In this document: positions 1 through 8,258 of the stretch, one piece after another
Position numbering within the stretch: position 1 is the stretch's first letter
How the letters are laid out: each line of letters starts with the position of its first letter
NCBI RefSeq assembly: GCF_002220775.1
Contig: NZ_CP019685.1
Span: forward strand, 1,178,001-1,242,000
Origin: Campylobacter sputorum
GTDB lineage: Bacteria; Campylobacterota; Campylobacteria; Campylobacterales; Campylobacteraceae
DNA: 64,000 nt
Direction of reading: 5' to 3'
The notes under the pieces: model-generated
Databases searched by the model: none
Told to the model about the DNA's origin: nothing
Seen by the model: the letters and a program-made list of their open reading frames with translations, nothing else
Translations under genes and position numbers: made by a program

Positions 1-22
1 ATTTTTTTGTTAAAATACATCT

Positions 23-268
23 ATGAGAGTTGATAAATTTTTAAATGCGGTAAATATCACTAAACGCAGAACAATAAGCGAAGATATGTGTAGAAGTGGT
101 GTTGTAAGCATAAATGGTATAGTAGCTAAAGCTTCAAAAGATGTAAAAGTTGGTGATAAAATTTCTATTAAATTTATCACAAAAACTGACGAATATGAAG
201 TTTTAGCCATACCAATAACAAAAAATATACCAAAAAATTTACAAAGCGAGTTTATAAAAAAGATATGA
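23..268 (+). CDS. S4-domain RNA-binding protein, RqcP/HslR-like
   Basis: This 81-residue protein is almost entirely one S4 RNA-binding domain: the N-terminal MRVDKFL start, a basic helix (TKRR, about residues 13-16) and the VVSINGIVAK hairpin (about 27-36) are typical. Small S4 proteins of this size bind rRNA or the 50S-tRNA complex in rescue of stalled ribosomes (RqcP, Hsp15/HslR). No RqcH partner is visible here, so the exact role is open. The stop codon overlaps the next ATG (ATGA), so it is translationally coupled to tsaE and opens the operon tsaE-lptB-rpoN. Confidence 0.85.
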   Translation: MRVDKFLNAVNITKRRTISEDMCRSGVVSINGIVAKASKDVKVGDKISIKFITKTDEYEVLAIPITKNIPKNLQSEFIKKI

Positions 269-666
269 AAACCTACATTTTATCATTAGATGAATTAGAT
301 GATTTTGTTAAAAAACTTCCTAAAGAAGGCATAATTTTATTATGTGGAAATTTAGCAAGCGGTAAAACAACGCTAACTAAAAAAATAGCACTAAATTTAG
401 GAATTGAAGATGAGATTATATCTCCAACTTTTAACATCATGCAAAGTTATGACGATATTTTATACCATTATGATATATACAATGATGGCACAAAAAAGCT
501 TTTAGAAACTGGTCTTTTTGAAAATTTATTTGAAGATGGTTTGCATGTAGTAGAATGGGCGGATAAAAGCTTAGAAAATTTACTTAATGAAAATTCTCTA
601 AATTATATAAAAATAACAATCACTCCTTTTGAAGACAAAAGAAAATATGAGGTAGTTCGTGCATAA
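265..666 (+). CDS. tsaE: tRNA threonylcarbamoyladenosine biosynthesis ATPase TsaE
   Basis: TsaE is the P-loop ATPase that works with TsaB and TsaD to put threonylcarbamoyl on A37 of ANN-decoding tRNAs. The P-loop GNLASGKTT lies at about residues 28-36, the family SPTF motif at 53-56, and the VVEWADK segment near residue 95 corresponds to the conserved Trp region. At 133 residues it has the usual family length. It overlaps the S4 gene by 4 bases and lptB by 8 bases, so these genes form one tightly packed transcription unit. Confidence 0.93.
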   Translation: MKTYILSLDELDDFVKKLPKEGIILLCGNLASGKTTLTKKIALNLGIEDEIISPTFNIMQSYDDILYHYDIYNDGTKKLLETGLFENLFEDGLHVVEWADKSLENLLNENSLNYIKITITPFEDKRKYEVVRA

Positions 667-1387
667 ATTAGAGATAAAAAATCTACAAAAAACTATAAAA
701 AAATCTAACATTATAAAAGATATATCTCTTGGTGTAAAAAGCGGCGAAGTTGTTGGGTTGCTTGGTCCAAATGGAGCTGGAAAAACAACAACATTTTATA
801 TGATTTGTGGACTTATTCCCCCAAGTAGCGGCAACATTTATCTAGATGATTTAGATATTACTAAAATTCCACTTCATAAAAGAGCAAAACTTGGCATTGG
901 TTATTTACCACAAGAAAGTAGCATTTTTAAAGATTTAAGTGTAGAAGAAAATCTTATGTTAGCCGCCGAAGTTACATATAAGAAAAATGACAAACAGATA
1001 CTAAAAAAAGTCGATGAAATGCTGGAGCTTTTAAACATTGAGCCAATTCGTAACAGAAAAGGCATTAGTCTAAGTGGCGGGGAGCGTAGAAGATGTGAAA
1101 TAGCCAGATCTCTTATGATAACACCTAAATTCCTGCTACTTGATGAGCCTTTTGCTGGGGTTGATCCTATTGCAGTTGCTGATATTCAAAATATCATTAA
1201 AGATTTAAGAAAGCTAAATATAGGTATTTTAATAACAGATCACAATGTTAGAGAAACACTTGCGATATGCTCTAGAGCTTATGTTATAAAAGATGGCTCA
1301 CTACTAGCAAGCGGATCATCACAAGAAGTTGCCAACAATAAAATGGTTAGAACTTACTATCTAGGAACAGAGTTTAAACTCTTATAA
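659..1387 (+). CDS. lptB: LPS export ABC transporter ATPase LptB
   Basis: LptB is the cytoplasmic ATPase of the LptBFG complex that extracts lipo-oligosaccharide from the inner membrane. Visible motifs are Walker A GPNGAGKTT (36-44), the Q-loop PQ (84-85), the signature LSGGE (138-142), Walker B LLLDE (159-163) and the H-loop His195. The length of 242 residues fits the family. The start is a GTG eight bases inside the end of tsaE, and rpoN begins three bases after the stop. The lptB-rpoN pairing is a widespread proteobacterial arrangement, which supports both assignments. Confidence 0.96.
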   Translation: MHKLEIKNLQKTIKKSNIIKDISLGVKSGEVVGLLGPNGAGKTTTFYMICGLIPPSSGNIYLDDLDITKIPLHKRAKLGIGYLPQESSIFKDLSVEENLMLAAEVTYKKNDKQILKKVDEMLELLNIEPIRNRKGISLSGGERRRCEIARSLMITPKFLLLDEPFAGVDPIAVADIQNIIKDLRKLNIGILITDHNVRETLAICSRAYVIKDGSLLASGSSQEVANNKMVRTYYLGTEFKLL

Positions 1388-1389
1388 AT

Positions 1390-2634
1390 ATGCTTCGTCA
1401 AAGCCAAACTCTTGGACCAAAAGCAAAGCTAAATCACACACTACAAAGTTGGTTGCCAATTTTACAAGCAAGCAGCGAAGATTTAAAAGAAACTCTTGAG
1501 CCATTAGTTAGCGGAAATCCATTTGTAAGCATAGAAACAAATCCAAAATCAATAAGAAAAAAGTCTTTTTTTTCCACAAATACTAAAAACTCCACAACAG
1601 ACAATATAGAATCCCTTTGTATATATGAAAAAAGCTTATATGAAAAACTTTATGAACAGATAAATAAGCCACTTTTTCCTACTCAAAAATCACAAAATAT
1701 TGCTTATAAAATCATAGAATGTATAAATAACGAAGGATATTTTGAAGAAGATAGTGAAATTTATAAAGAGTATTCAAAAGACGAAATAGAAAGCATAAGG
1801 GCTAGATTTAGCCTACTTGAGCCAATTGGAGTTGGATCTAAAAACTACAAAGAAAGTTTTTTATTTCAACTTGAAGATATGCAAATAGATAGCGAACTTT
1901 ATGATATTTGCAAAAAACTTATAGAAAATTTTGAAAATCTTGAAGAATTTGTAAATTTAACTAGATATTCAGAAGCCATGAATATAATAAAAAAATTTAA
2001 AAATCCTCCAGCTATTGAATATCTAGAAAATCAAATGCAAGCAATTTCAGATATTATAGTTACAAGCTCAAGTGATGGCATACAAGTTAGTATAAATGAT
2101 GACTATTACCCAAAAATAGTTATAGAAAATGAATATATAAATAACGACAATGAGTTTATAAGCTCTCGTATAAAAGAGGGTTTAGATTTAATAGATGCAC
2201 TTGAAATGCGTAAATCCACACTTTATAAAATAGGATTAATGATTATAGAATATCAATATGATTATTTTATAGGTGGAGATATAAAACCGATGAGACTTAA
2301 AGATATTGCTGTCGATTTAGGAAGAAATCCATCTACCATATCTCGCGCTATAACAAATAAATTTTTATCTTCACCTCGTGGCACAGTTCCATTAAAACTA
2401 TTTTTTGCTGGTGCTGCAAGTGAAGAGGTTTCAAATGTCGCTATAAAAGAATTTATACAAAACGCAATCCTAAGCGAAAACAAGAAAAAACCGCTCAGCG
2501 ATTTTGCCCTACTTGAAATGGCTCAAAAAGAATTTGATGTAAGTTTAGTTAGAAGAACTATCACAAAATATCGAAAATCTCTAAATATAGGCTCTTCTAG
2601 TCAAAGAAAAAAGCTCTACGCTATCACGCACTAA
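1390..2634 (+). CDS. rpoN: RNA polymerase sigma-54 factor RpoN
   Basis: Sigma-54 directs transcription of middle-class flagellar genes in Campylobacter. Region I at the N-terminus (Q-S-Q-T-L-G, then L-x-x-W) matches the activator-responsive segment. The DNA-binding part has a helix-turn-helix (LGRNPSTISRAI) and the diagnostic RpoN box VRRTITKYRK (about 388-397) close to the C-terminus. The 414-residue length is normal for the genus. The end overlaps the convergent DnaJ-like gene by 11 bases. A run of eight T lies in the acidic linker region (near 1566-1573) and could be slippage prone. Confidence 0.96.
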   Translation: MLRQSQTLGPKAKLNHTLQSWLPILQASSEDLKETLEPLVSGNPFVSIETNPKSIRKKSFFSTNTKNSTTDNIESLCIYEKSLYEKLYEQINKPLFPTQKSQNIAYKIIECINNEGYFEEDSEIYKEYSKDEIESIRARFSLLEPIGVGSKNYKESFLFQLEDMQIDSELYDICKKLIENFENLEEFVNLTRYSEAMNIIKKFKNPPAIEYLENQMQAISDIIVTSSSDGIQVSINDDYYPKIVIENEYINNDNEFISSRIKEGLDLIDALEMRKSTLYKIGLMIIEYQYDYFIGGDIKPMRLKDIAVDLGRNPSTISRAITNKFLSSPRGTVPLKLFFAGAASEEVSNVAIKEFIQNAILSENKKKPLSDFALLEMAQKEFDVSLVRRTITKYRKSLNIGSSSQRKKLYAITH

Positions 2635-3448
2635 TGAAGTTTTCTTGCTCTTTAAAGTATGGTTTTAATGCATCATATGCTTTTTGAATATTTTCAAATT
2701 TTTCTCGATATGATTTTTGAATTTCCACAGGTTTATTTTGATGCCTATCTGGATGATAAAGCTTTATAAGACTTAAATAACTAGATCTAACAGTCTCACT
2801 ATCATCTGTTTTTTCGCAGCCCAAAATTTCAAAATACTCTTCTAGTAAATTTGCAAGTGCTTTAAATCTTTTTATAAATTTACTTGATTGTCTAACCTTA
2901 ATCTCTTTTTTAAATTTAGCGAAAGATTTTTCATCATAATTGCAATCTATTGTATAATTAAATATCTCTTTTGTGTTAAAAAACATATCAAGCATATCTA
3001 GAGATTCTTCATTTTGTATGTTTAGCGTAATGATATTTTCAAATTTATCAAATTTAATTCCCCACTCATTGCAACATTGATTTATATAAGAAATGAAAAA
3101 ATTATCACTATTTTTTATATTTAAAGTTACTTCACTATTTTTAAAATTTGCCTCTATCAAGACTACTGATTTGAGTGTATTTTGCTGAATTAAACTTAAT
3201 TTTATAGTAGAAAATTCGCTCATCTTAAAATCAAAACTTTTATTATGATATTTTTTATACATATTTTGTAAAAATTTAAAGAAATACTTTCTTTGAACTT
3301 TTTCACTCTCATCATAAAATGATATTATTTTACCTTTATTGCCAACACTTTTTTTAAAATTTTTCTTAATCATTGATTGCAGCTGAGAAAACACATTAAT
3401 ATCATCTGTATTTATAGAAATAGACTCTAAAGTTTGAATTATATTCAT
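2624..3448 (-). CDS. DnaJ-domain protein with C-terminal J domain
   Basis: The protein has about 274 residues. The last 70 form a J domain containing the HPD motif (about 232-234), which stimulates the ATPase of a DnaK-type Hsp70. The first 200 residues match nothing I recognise and are rich in Lys, Phe and Asn. I choose the ATG at 3448 because GGAG lies eight bases upstream; a TTG at 3466 is the only longer start. The gene is convergent with rpoN and overlaps its end. Its promoter looks sigma-54 dependent (see 3485-3500), which suggests co-regulation with flagellar genes. That link is inference. Confidence 0.8.
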   Translation of the reverse strand: MNIIQTLESISINTDDINVFSQLQSMIKKNFKKSVGNKGKIISFYDESEKVQRKYFFKFLQNMYKKYHNKSFDFKMSEFSTIKLSLIQQNTLKSVVLIEANFKNSEVTLNIKNSDNFFISYINQCCNEWGIKFDKFENIITLNIQNEESLDMLDMFFNTKEIFNYTIDCNYDEKSFAKFKKEIKVRQSSKFIKRFKALANLLEEYFEILGCEKTDDSETVRSSYLSLIKLYHPDRHQNKPVEIQKSYREKFENIQKAYDALKPYFKEQENFISA

Positions 3449-3482
3449 AAAAGCTCTCCATCGCAAAGTTACATAATCACTA

Positions 3483-3500
3483 AAGCAAATAGCGTTCCAA
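3483..3500 (-). promoter_or_regulatory. Sigma-54 (-24/-12) promoter of the DnaJ-like gene
   Basis: On the minus strand the sequence TTGGAACGCTATTTGCTT has GG (3498-3497) and GC (3486-3485) separated by exactly ten bases, as sigma-54 requires, and closely matches the Campylobacter form TGGAAC-N4-TTTGCTT. Transcription would start near 3473, giving a leader of about 25 bases before the ATG at 3448. A sigma-70-like TTGACT with TATAAT also lies about 25-40 bases further upstream, so dual control is possible. Confidence 0.7.
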
Positions 3501-3932
3501 ATTTATATATTTTTATATTATAAGTCAAGTTTCCAAATTAGTTCTATTTCACACTATAATAAATTTTATGTATTTAAAATATTTATTATACTTTTAATTT
3601 TTTAAAAAGCCCAATAACGACTCTTTATCTTTATACCAAAGAATTTGATTAATTAATTATAAAAAATGTCATTCTTAAAAAATATTATATCAAAAAAAAA
3701 TCTATGCAAAAATTTTTGGTTAGAAAATCATAAATTTAAAATTGAAACATAAAAAATATTTAATTTTAAAATTATCAAATGCAAAATTACAAAATAATTA
3801 TAGATTTTAAAAAAGAATATTAAATTAGAAACAAATTTAATTATAAAATATTTTATTAATTTTGTTAAAAGCTAACTTGACTATAATAGTTTAATCATAC
3901 AGCCAACCTTAACTTAAAAATTTCTAGACTTA

Positions 3933-4413
3933 CTAAAATTTTGGAATTATTAAATCAATTTCATATCCATACACCATATTCTGCAAACAAATAATTTTAT
4001 GTGGATGATAATCAGAAAAATGGCGATATTTTTGACTTTTATTAGGCTGTAAATGAAAATATCTTGGATTAAATCAAAATTTCTTTTTAAAAAACTTTAA
4101 GGAAATACATTATATCCTTTTTATTTTCTATATCGTATAAACAAACAATATCATTCCCAATCATATCGATAAAATATATCTTTATTTACTTTTTAATCCA
4201 AAATAATATTTCAAATCACTAATATAAATTAAAATTTGGTATTTGATGGAAATATTGTTAAAAATTTATTATCTTCTCCCATATCAATATACTCACTTTT
4301 ACTTCTATAATATCCAAAAAATCATATAAAAAACATTATCTACAATTTTCTATACCTACCCCAAAAACATATATTAATGTTAAAGCAAAAGCTAAGATAT
4401 CTTTTTCATATTT
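3933..4413 (-). pseudogene. Decayed gene of unknown function, several frameshifts
   Basis: No intact gene lies between 3467 and 4429. On the minus strand, however, four protein-like stretches follow one another in shifting frames: 4413-4336 (a hydrophobic segment LAFALTLIYVFGVGIENC), 4321-4229 (FFGYYRSKSEYIDMGEDNKF), 4185-4087 (IYFIDMIGNDIVCLYDIE) and 4073-3933 (contains RYFHLQPNKSQKYRHFSDYH). Each ends or begins at a stop and reads far better than the other frames. They look like one membrane-anchored protein of about 160 residues that has lost its frame. It lies downstream of, and on the same strand as, the two small genes at 4430-5168. I recognise no family. The rest of the gap (3500-3930) is AT-rich and shows nothing I can support. 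Confidence 0.4.
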
Positions 4414-4429
4414 TTATTTAAATTATCTT

Positions 4430-4864
4430 CTACTCCCAACTATGAGTTACTGTACCTTTGTCAGTTTCTACAATGGTTTCTAATAAATTACAATCACTTT
4501 CTAAACCTAAATTTTTTGTTTGACCAAAATCTAACTTTATATAAAATTTTGATTCATCTTCTCTAGATACAGGAACCCACCCTAATTGATTATTAAAAGT
4601 ATGAAAAAATATACCATCATCTGTGTTCTTAATTACATAAGTTTCATTATTCAACACAATTGTTGTTTCACAATTCCCCCTATTTGCTATTACTTTATAT
4701 ATAGTTAAATCATCTACTTTAGAAGTTATCTGTAAGCACCTATAATTTCCTCCTATGCCAGAACAAATATTACTATTTATCTCAAACAAATCATCTTCAT
4801 CTTGTGCATATGTATTTGTCCCCATGATCAAACAAAAAGATAAAAATAAAATTAATTTTTTCAT
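4430..4864 (-). CDS. Secreted protein of unknown function with four cysteines
   Basis: The 144-residue product starts with a clear signal peptide (MKKLILFLSFCLIMG, probable cleavage after TYA near residue 20). The mature part is acidic, mostly beta-prone, and has four cysteines (in NIC, YRC, GNC and SDC) that could form two disulfides in the periplasm. A GAGGG ribosome binding site precedes the ATG. Only four bases separate it from the gene at 4869-5168, so the two are co-transcribed. I do not recognise a family. The general look (small, disulfide-bonded, secreted) would suit an inhibitor or an envelope stress protein, but nothing proves this. Confidence 0.7.
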   Translation of the reverse strand: MKKLILFLSFCLIMGTNTYAQDEDDLFEINSNICSGIGGNYRCLQITSKVDDLTIYKVIANRGNCETTIVLNNETYVIKNTDDGIFFHTFNNQLGWVPVSREDESKFYIKLDFGQTKNLGLESDCNLLETIVETDKGTVTHSWE

Positions 4865-4868
4865 TTTT

Positions 4869-5168
4869 CTACCCTCTTATAACCAAATCTTTTATAGCAT
4901 CTAAAATTTGCATATCATTATTTTTATCGCCGTTTAAAAGAGTAGTCAAAAAACCAACATCTAATTCTTCTGAAATAATGAAATATACAGGTGTTCCATT
5001 GCGACCAACAGGATAATCTTTACCACTCATACTTTTATTATATCTCATTCCTACTCGTATTTTACCGCACACTTCACTTATTCCATAAGCTACCTCAAAT
5101 CCACCTCTATCAAACAAAATTTTTGCACCACTTTTAAATGGATATATTTGATTTTTATTCTGATTCAT
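4869..5168 (-). CDS. Small protein of unknown function, 99 aa
   Basis: A very strong ribosome binding site (AAAGGAGGAATT then ATG) fixes the start at 5168. The product begins MNQNKNQIYPFKSG, has no signal peptide or membrane segment, and contains a Gly-rich beta-type middle with a single Cys. It is the first gene of a two-gene unit with the secreted protein at 4430-4864. I recognise no domain. The promoter immediately upstream contains an interrupted G-tract. The gene, its partner and the decayed gene behind them look like an accessory insertion between the DnaJ-like gene and bpt. Confidence 0.65.
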   Translation of the reverse strand: MNQNKNQIYPFKSGAKILFDRGGFEVAYGISEVCGKIRVGMRYNKSMSGKDYPVGRNGTPVYFIISEELDVGFLTTLLNGDKNNDMQILDAIKDLVIRG

Positions 5169-5199
5169 AATTCCTCCTTTAAAGTATTTAAACAAATCT

Positions 5200-5219
5200 A
5201 TTATACACCCCCCTCCCCC
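5200..5219 (-). promoter_or_regulatory. Promoter with G-tract directly upstream of the -10
   Basis: On the minus strand GGGGGAGGGGGGTG is followed at once by TATAAT (5205-5200), 32 bases before the start codon at 5168. In a genome this AT-rich, a run of five and six G is striking. Because it sits between -35 and -10, slipped-strand changes would alter promoter spacing. The -10 assignment is solid by sequence; the switching is inference. Confidence 0.6.
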
Positions 5220-5220
5220 A

Positions 5221-5750
5221 TAAAAAATTTCTTAAAAATTATAATAAAAGTAGTAAATTAATAATTTTATGAAATTGTGTAAATTTTAGAAAATATAATT
5301 AATATTTTAAATTTATCTTAAGTCACAATTATGGTAAATCTATGTATTTTACTAAGCTAATTGTCTTTTTCATTACAATTTTATTTGACTAAATAAAAGC
5401 ATTTTAACCAAGTTTATAGCTTTTTATTATGTTTTTCTTACTTAAATTTCTAAAATTTTTACTTAATATAAAAGTCCCATTGTAAGTATTAATAAGCATT
5501 ACAAAAGCCATACAATCTGATAATATAATAACACAAAAGTTCAAATTATTAAAAAAGTATTGCGTTGCATTATTTAGGACATTTAAAACAATGTTGTAAG
5601 TTTTTTGAATTATTTACTTTTTTGCATAAAAAATACATAAATTTTGCAAATTTGCTTTTGAGTTCTCATTTTTTCAAATTACTAACTTTTTCTCTTTTTT
5701 ACATTTTACATAAGATATATCAATTTTATAAACCAAAAAGTTATTTTATA
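5221..5750. other. Gene-free AT-rich gap
   Basis: About 530 bases lie between the promoter of the small accessory gene and the end of bpt. Both strands carry only short low-complexity reading frames rich in Phe, Leu, Ile and Lys codons. I see no RNA gene, repeat array or convincing protein remnant here. Confidence 0.5.
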
Positions 5751-6464
5751 CTACTCCCAAACACACTCTTGATTTATTTCTACATACTCTTTTAAGCTTT
5801 CAAAAGGAGCATATTCGCCCTTATAAGCCAAGCTTGGACAATCTTTTACATAAAAACCTAAGTAAATCCAACGAAGATTATTTATCCTTGCTATCATTAT
5901 TTGCCTAAGAAGAGAAAACTTACCCAAACTATACCAAGAATACTCTGGATCATAATAACAATAAATAGAACTTATTCCGTTATTTACAAAGTCTACAAGA
6001 TCAACACAAATTAATTTTTTCCCATCATAATACGAAATTTCTTTACCAAACTCCCCTGCTCCATCTACATAAAGTTCATAATATTTTTGATAACTAAGTT
6101 CATAAAATTTCCAATCTTTTTTATTACTCATATACATATGATATTTACTATAAAGCTTTAGATGTTCTTCATCGCAAATTGGGCTTGATATGTATGATAG
6201 TGTATTTTTATTACGCTTTATCGCCTTTTTTGCACTTTTTGTAAATTTAAAATTCTTAGCATCTATTCTTATAGAAACACATTCATTACAATTTTGACAT
6301 ATAGGTTTTGAATAATATCTTCCAAAACGCCTATATCCATGTTCTGTTAACGTAGTATTTAAATTAAAACTTGCATCAAAAACATATTTATAAGAACTTC
6401 TTGAAGCTTTAGCGTCAAGATATGGGCAAGGCGAACTAAGAGTGCAAAAATCGATGCTTATCAT
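5751..6464 (-). CDS. bpt: Aspartate/glutamate leucyltransferase Bpt
   Basis: Bpt moves leucine from leucyl-tRNA to N-terminal Asp or Glu and so marks proteins for ClpAP through the N-degron pathway. The N-terminal SPCPYLDAKASRSSY block (about 11-25), the cysteine-rich FGRYYSKPICQNCNEC segment (about 47-62) and the C-terminal GFYVKDCPSLAYKG motif are characteristic of the ATE/Bpt family. The length of 237 residues is typical. The ATG overlaps the stop of the preceding small gene (ATGA). The order pycA, small gene, bpt matches the C. jejuni locus as I remember it. Confidence 0.93.
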   Translation of the reverse strand: MISIDFCTLSSPCPYLDAKASRSSYKYVFDASFNLNTTLTEHGYRRFGRYYSKPICQNCNECVSIRIDAKNFKFTKSAKKAIKRNKNTLSYISSPICDEEHLKLYSKYHMYMSNKKDWKFYELSYQKYYELYVDGAGEFGKEISYYDGKKLICVDLVDFVNNGISSIYCYYDPEYSWYSLGKFSLLRQIMIARINNLRWIYLGFYVKDCPSLAYKGEYAPFESLKEYVEINQECVWE

Positions 6465-6685
6465 ATCTTTTTTATATTATTATATCCTGCGTATTTTAAA
6501 AACTCGTCTTTTAAGTCGTCTAATTTATCTTGATGACTTTTTAAACCATCTTCATCTTTGAAAATATCTTTAAATTCATCTCTATTTGGATTTTGTCTTG
6601 GTTTTTTTGTCTTTTTTAGTGCTAAATTTACATCTTTTTGTAGCTCTTTTTTTATCTCTTTTAAGCTATCTAAAAAATCATTCAT
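6461..6685 (-). CDS. Conserved small charged protein between pycA and bpt
   Basis: This 74-residue protein is highly charged (many Lys, Asp, Glu) with an expected helical N-terminus (MNDFLDSLKEIKKELQKDV). The ATG at 6685 has AGGAG six bases upstream, and that same site forms the end of pycA, whose stop lies at 6690-6688. A small gene occupies this slot in other Campylobacter genomes, so it is probably real. I know of no function. Confidence 0.7.
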   Translation of the reverse strand: MNDFLDSLKEIKKELQKDVNLALKKTKKPRQNPNRDEFKDIFKDEDGLKSHQDKLDDLKDEFLKYAGYNNIKKI

Positions 6686-6687
6686 TA

Positions 6688-8118
6688 TCAACTCCTATGC
6701 TTTTTTAAAGTTGCACTTATAACAGCTACCAACTCATCTTTATTCTCATTTATTTCATCTTTGGTATTTTCTAAAATGGATTGTAAATTTTTTTCAACAT
6801 AAGATGTATCAAAAAATCCTCTTCTAAACTCTCTTCTTTTGGAAATAGTTAGTAAAAATGGTATGATTGTTTTAACTCCTTCTATGGTAAATTCATCTAA
6901 TGCACGCTCTAATTTATTTACAGCTAAATCATAGCTACTTGATCTAACCATCAATTTTGCAAGAAGTGAATCATAAAATGGAGGTATTGAATAATCTTTA
7001 TATATATGACTATCAACACGCACAGATGGTCCAAGTGCTGGGTAATACTCTTTAATAGTTCCAAGAGCTGGAGTAAAGTTTTTCCAAACATCTTCAGCTG
7101 TAATTCTAGCTTCTATGGCAAAACCATATGGCTTTATATCACTTTGCTCTAATTCCAAAATTTCACCATTTGCACTTCTTATTTGCCTAACTATTAAATC
7201 AATACCGGTTATTTCTTCTGTTATACCATGTTCTACTTGAATTCTAGTATTCATTTCCATAAAATAGAAATTATTGTAATCATCAAGCAAAAACTCTACT
7301 GTTCCAACATTTGAATAATTTACAGCCTTTGCAGCAGAAACAGCAGCAACGCCCATAACTTTGCGTAAATTTTCACTTATTGTTGGACAAGGTGCAATCT
7401 CTATAATCTTTTGATGTCTTCTTTGGATTGAGCAATCTCTTTCGCATAAATGTATTATATTGCCATAATTATCGCCTAAAATTTGAAACTCTATATGTCT
7501 AGGATTTACAACAAGTTTTTCCATGAAAACTTCATCATTATTAAAGTATTTTAATGCCTCTCTTTTACAAGACTCATAAGCACTTTCCATATCCTTTTCA
7601 TCCCAAACTTCTCTTATGCCACGACCTCCTCCGCCTCCACTAGCTTTTAATATAACAGGATAACCTATCTTTGCAGCATAATCTTTTATAGTTTGCATAT
7701 CTTCTTGATTTAACGGCTCAGTCCCTGGAACAACTGGAATTCCATTTTTTTTCATCAAATATCTAGCTATATTTTTATTTCCCATTTTTCTTATAACATC
7801 AGGACTTGGTCCTATAAAAATTAGCCCTGTATCTTCAACTTCTTTTGCAAATTCATAATTTTCACTTAAAAATCCATATCCTGGATGTATAGCATCAGCA
7901 CCGCAATCTTTTGCTACTTTTACTATGGCTTTTGCATCCAAATATCCTTTAAGAGGATCTTCTCCCATGCAAATTGCCTCATCTGCAACTTTTACATGCA
8001 AACATTCTCTATCAGGCTCAGTAAAAATAGCAACAGAGTCTATATGTAAATCCTTGCAAGCCCTAACGATGCGAACCGCTATTTCACCACGATTTGCTAT
8101 AAGTATTTTCTTTATCAT
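6688..8118 (-). CDS. pycA: Pyruvate carboxylase subunit A (biotin carboxylase)
   Basis: The protein carboxylates biotin using ATP and bicarbonate; in Campylobacter the two-subunit pyruvate carboxylase supplies oxaloacetate because glycolysis is incomplete. The N-terminal MIKKILIANRGEIAVRI, the glycine-rich ATP loop SGGGGGRGI (about 160-170) and the MEMNTRIQVEH block (about 289-299) define a biotin carboxylase. A second, shorter paralogue at 41731-43065 sits with accB and is the acetyl-CoA enzyme. The 476-residue length with an extra C-terminal tail fits PycA. The biotin-carrying subunit PycB is not in the window, so the substrate is inferred. Confidence 0.88.
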   Translation of the reverse strand: MIKKILIANRGEIAVRIVRACKDLHIDSVAIFTEPDRECLHVKVADEAICMGEDPLKGYLDAKAIVKVAKDCGADAIHPGYGFLSENYEFAKEVEDTGLIFIGPSPDVIRKMGNKNIARYLMKKNGIPVVPGTEPLNQEDMQTIKDYAAKIGYPVILKASGGGGGRGIREVWDEKDMESAYESCKREALKYFNNDEVFMEKLVVNPRHIEFQILGDNYGNIIHLCERDCSIQRRHQKIIEIAPCPTISENLRKVMGVAAVSAAKAVNYSNVGTVEFLLDDYNNFYFMEMNTRIQVEHGITEEITGIDLIVRQIRSANGEILELEQSDIKPYGFAIEARITAEDVWKNFTPALGTIKEYYPALGPSVRVDSHIYKDYSIPPFYDSLLAKLMVRSSSYDLAVNKLERALDEFTIEGVKTIIPFLLTISKRREFRRGFFDTSYVEKNLQSILENTKDEINENKDELVAVISATLKKHRS

Positions 8119-8142
8119 CCCTTACCTTAAATTTATTAATTA

Positions 8143-8159
8143 ATTATAGTCGCTATAAT
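8143..8159 (-). promoter_or_regulatory. pycA promoter -10 within a perfect palindrome
   Basis: ATTATAG-TCG-CTATAAT is a perfect 7-3-7 inverted repeat 25 bases upstream of the pycA start codon. Its left arm read on the minus strand is TATAAT, a good -10 for pycA, and the right arm provides the same hexamer on the plus strand. It may simply be two opposed -10 elements, or an operator. Confidence 0.45.
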
Positions 8160-8231
8160 ATCATAAAATAACTAAAATAAAAAAAATACTTAAATTCTTA
8201 AGCCAATTTGTTAAATTTAAGAATAATTTGA

Positions 8232-8237
8232 TATAAT
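8232..8237 (+). promoter_or_regulatory. -10 box of tRNA-Arg(GCG)
   Basis: TTTGATATAATACG lies 22 bases before the first tRNA base, which is the usual Campylobacter promoter style with a strong -10 and no clear -35. Confidence 0.65.
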
Positions 8238-8258
8238 ACGCATTCTGTTTATATTTAT

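Noticed and set aside
3870-3900. TTGACTATAATAG as a plus-strand promoter
   Set aside because: The -35-like and -10-like parts overlap instead of being spaced, and no plus-strand gene follows.
5565-5795. Plus-strand 76-residue reading frame rich in Phe, Leu and Lys
   Set aside because: It runs into the 3' end of bpt, has no ribosome binding site and low-complexity content typical of random AT-rich DNA.
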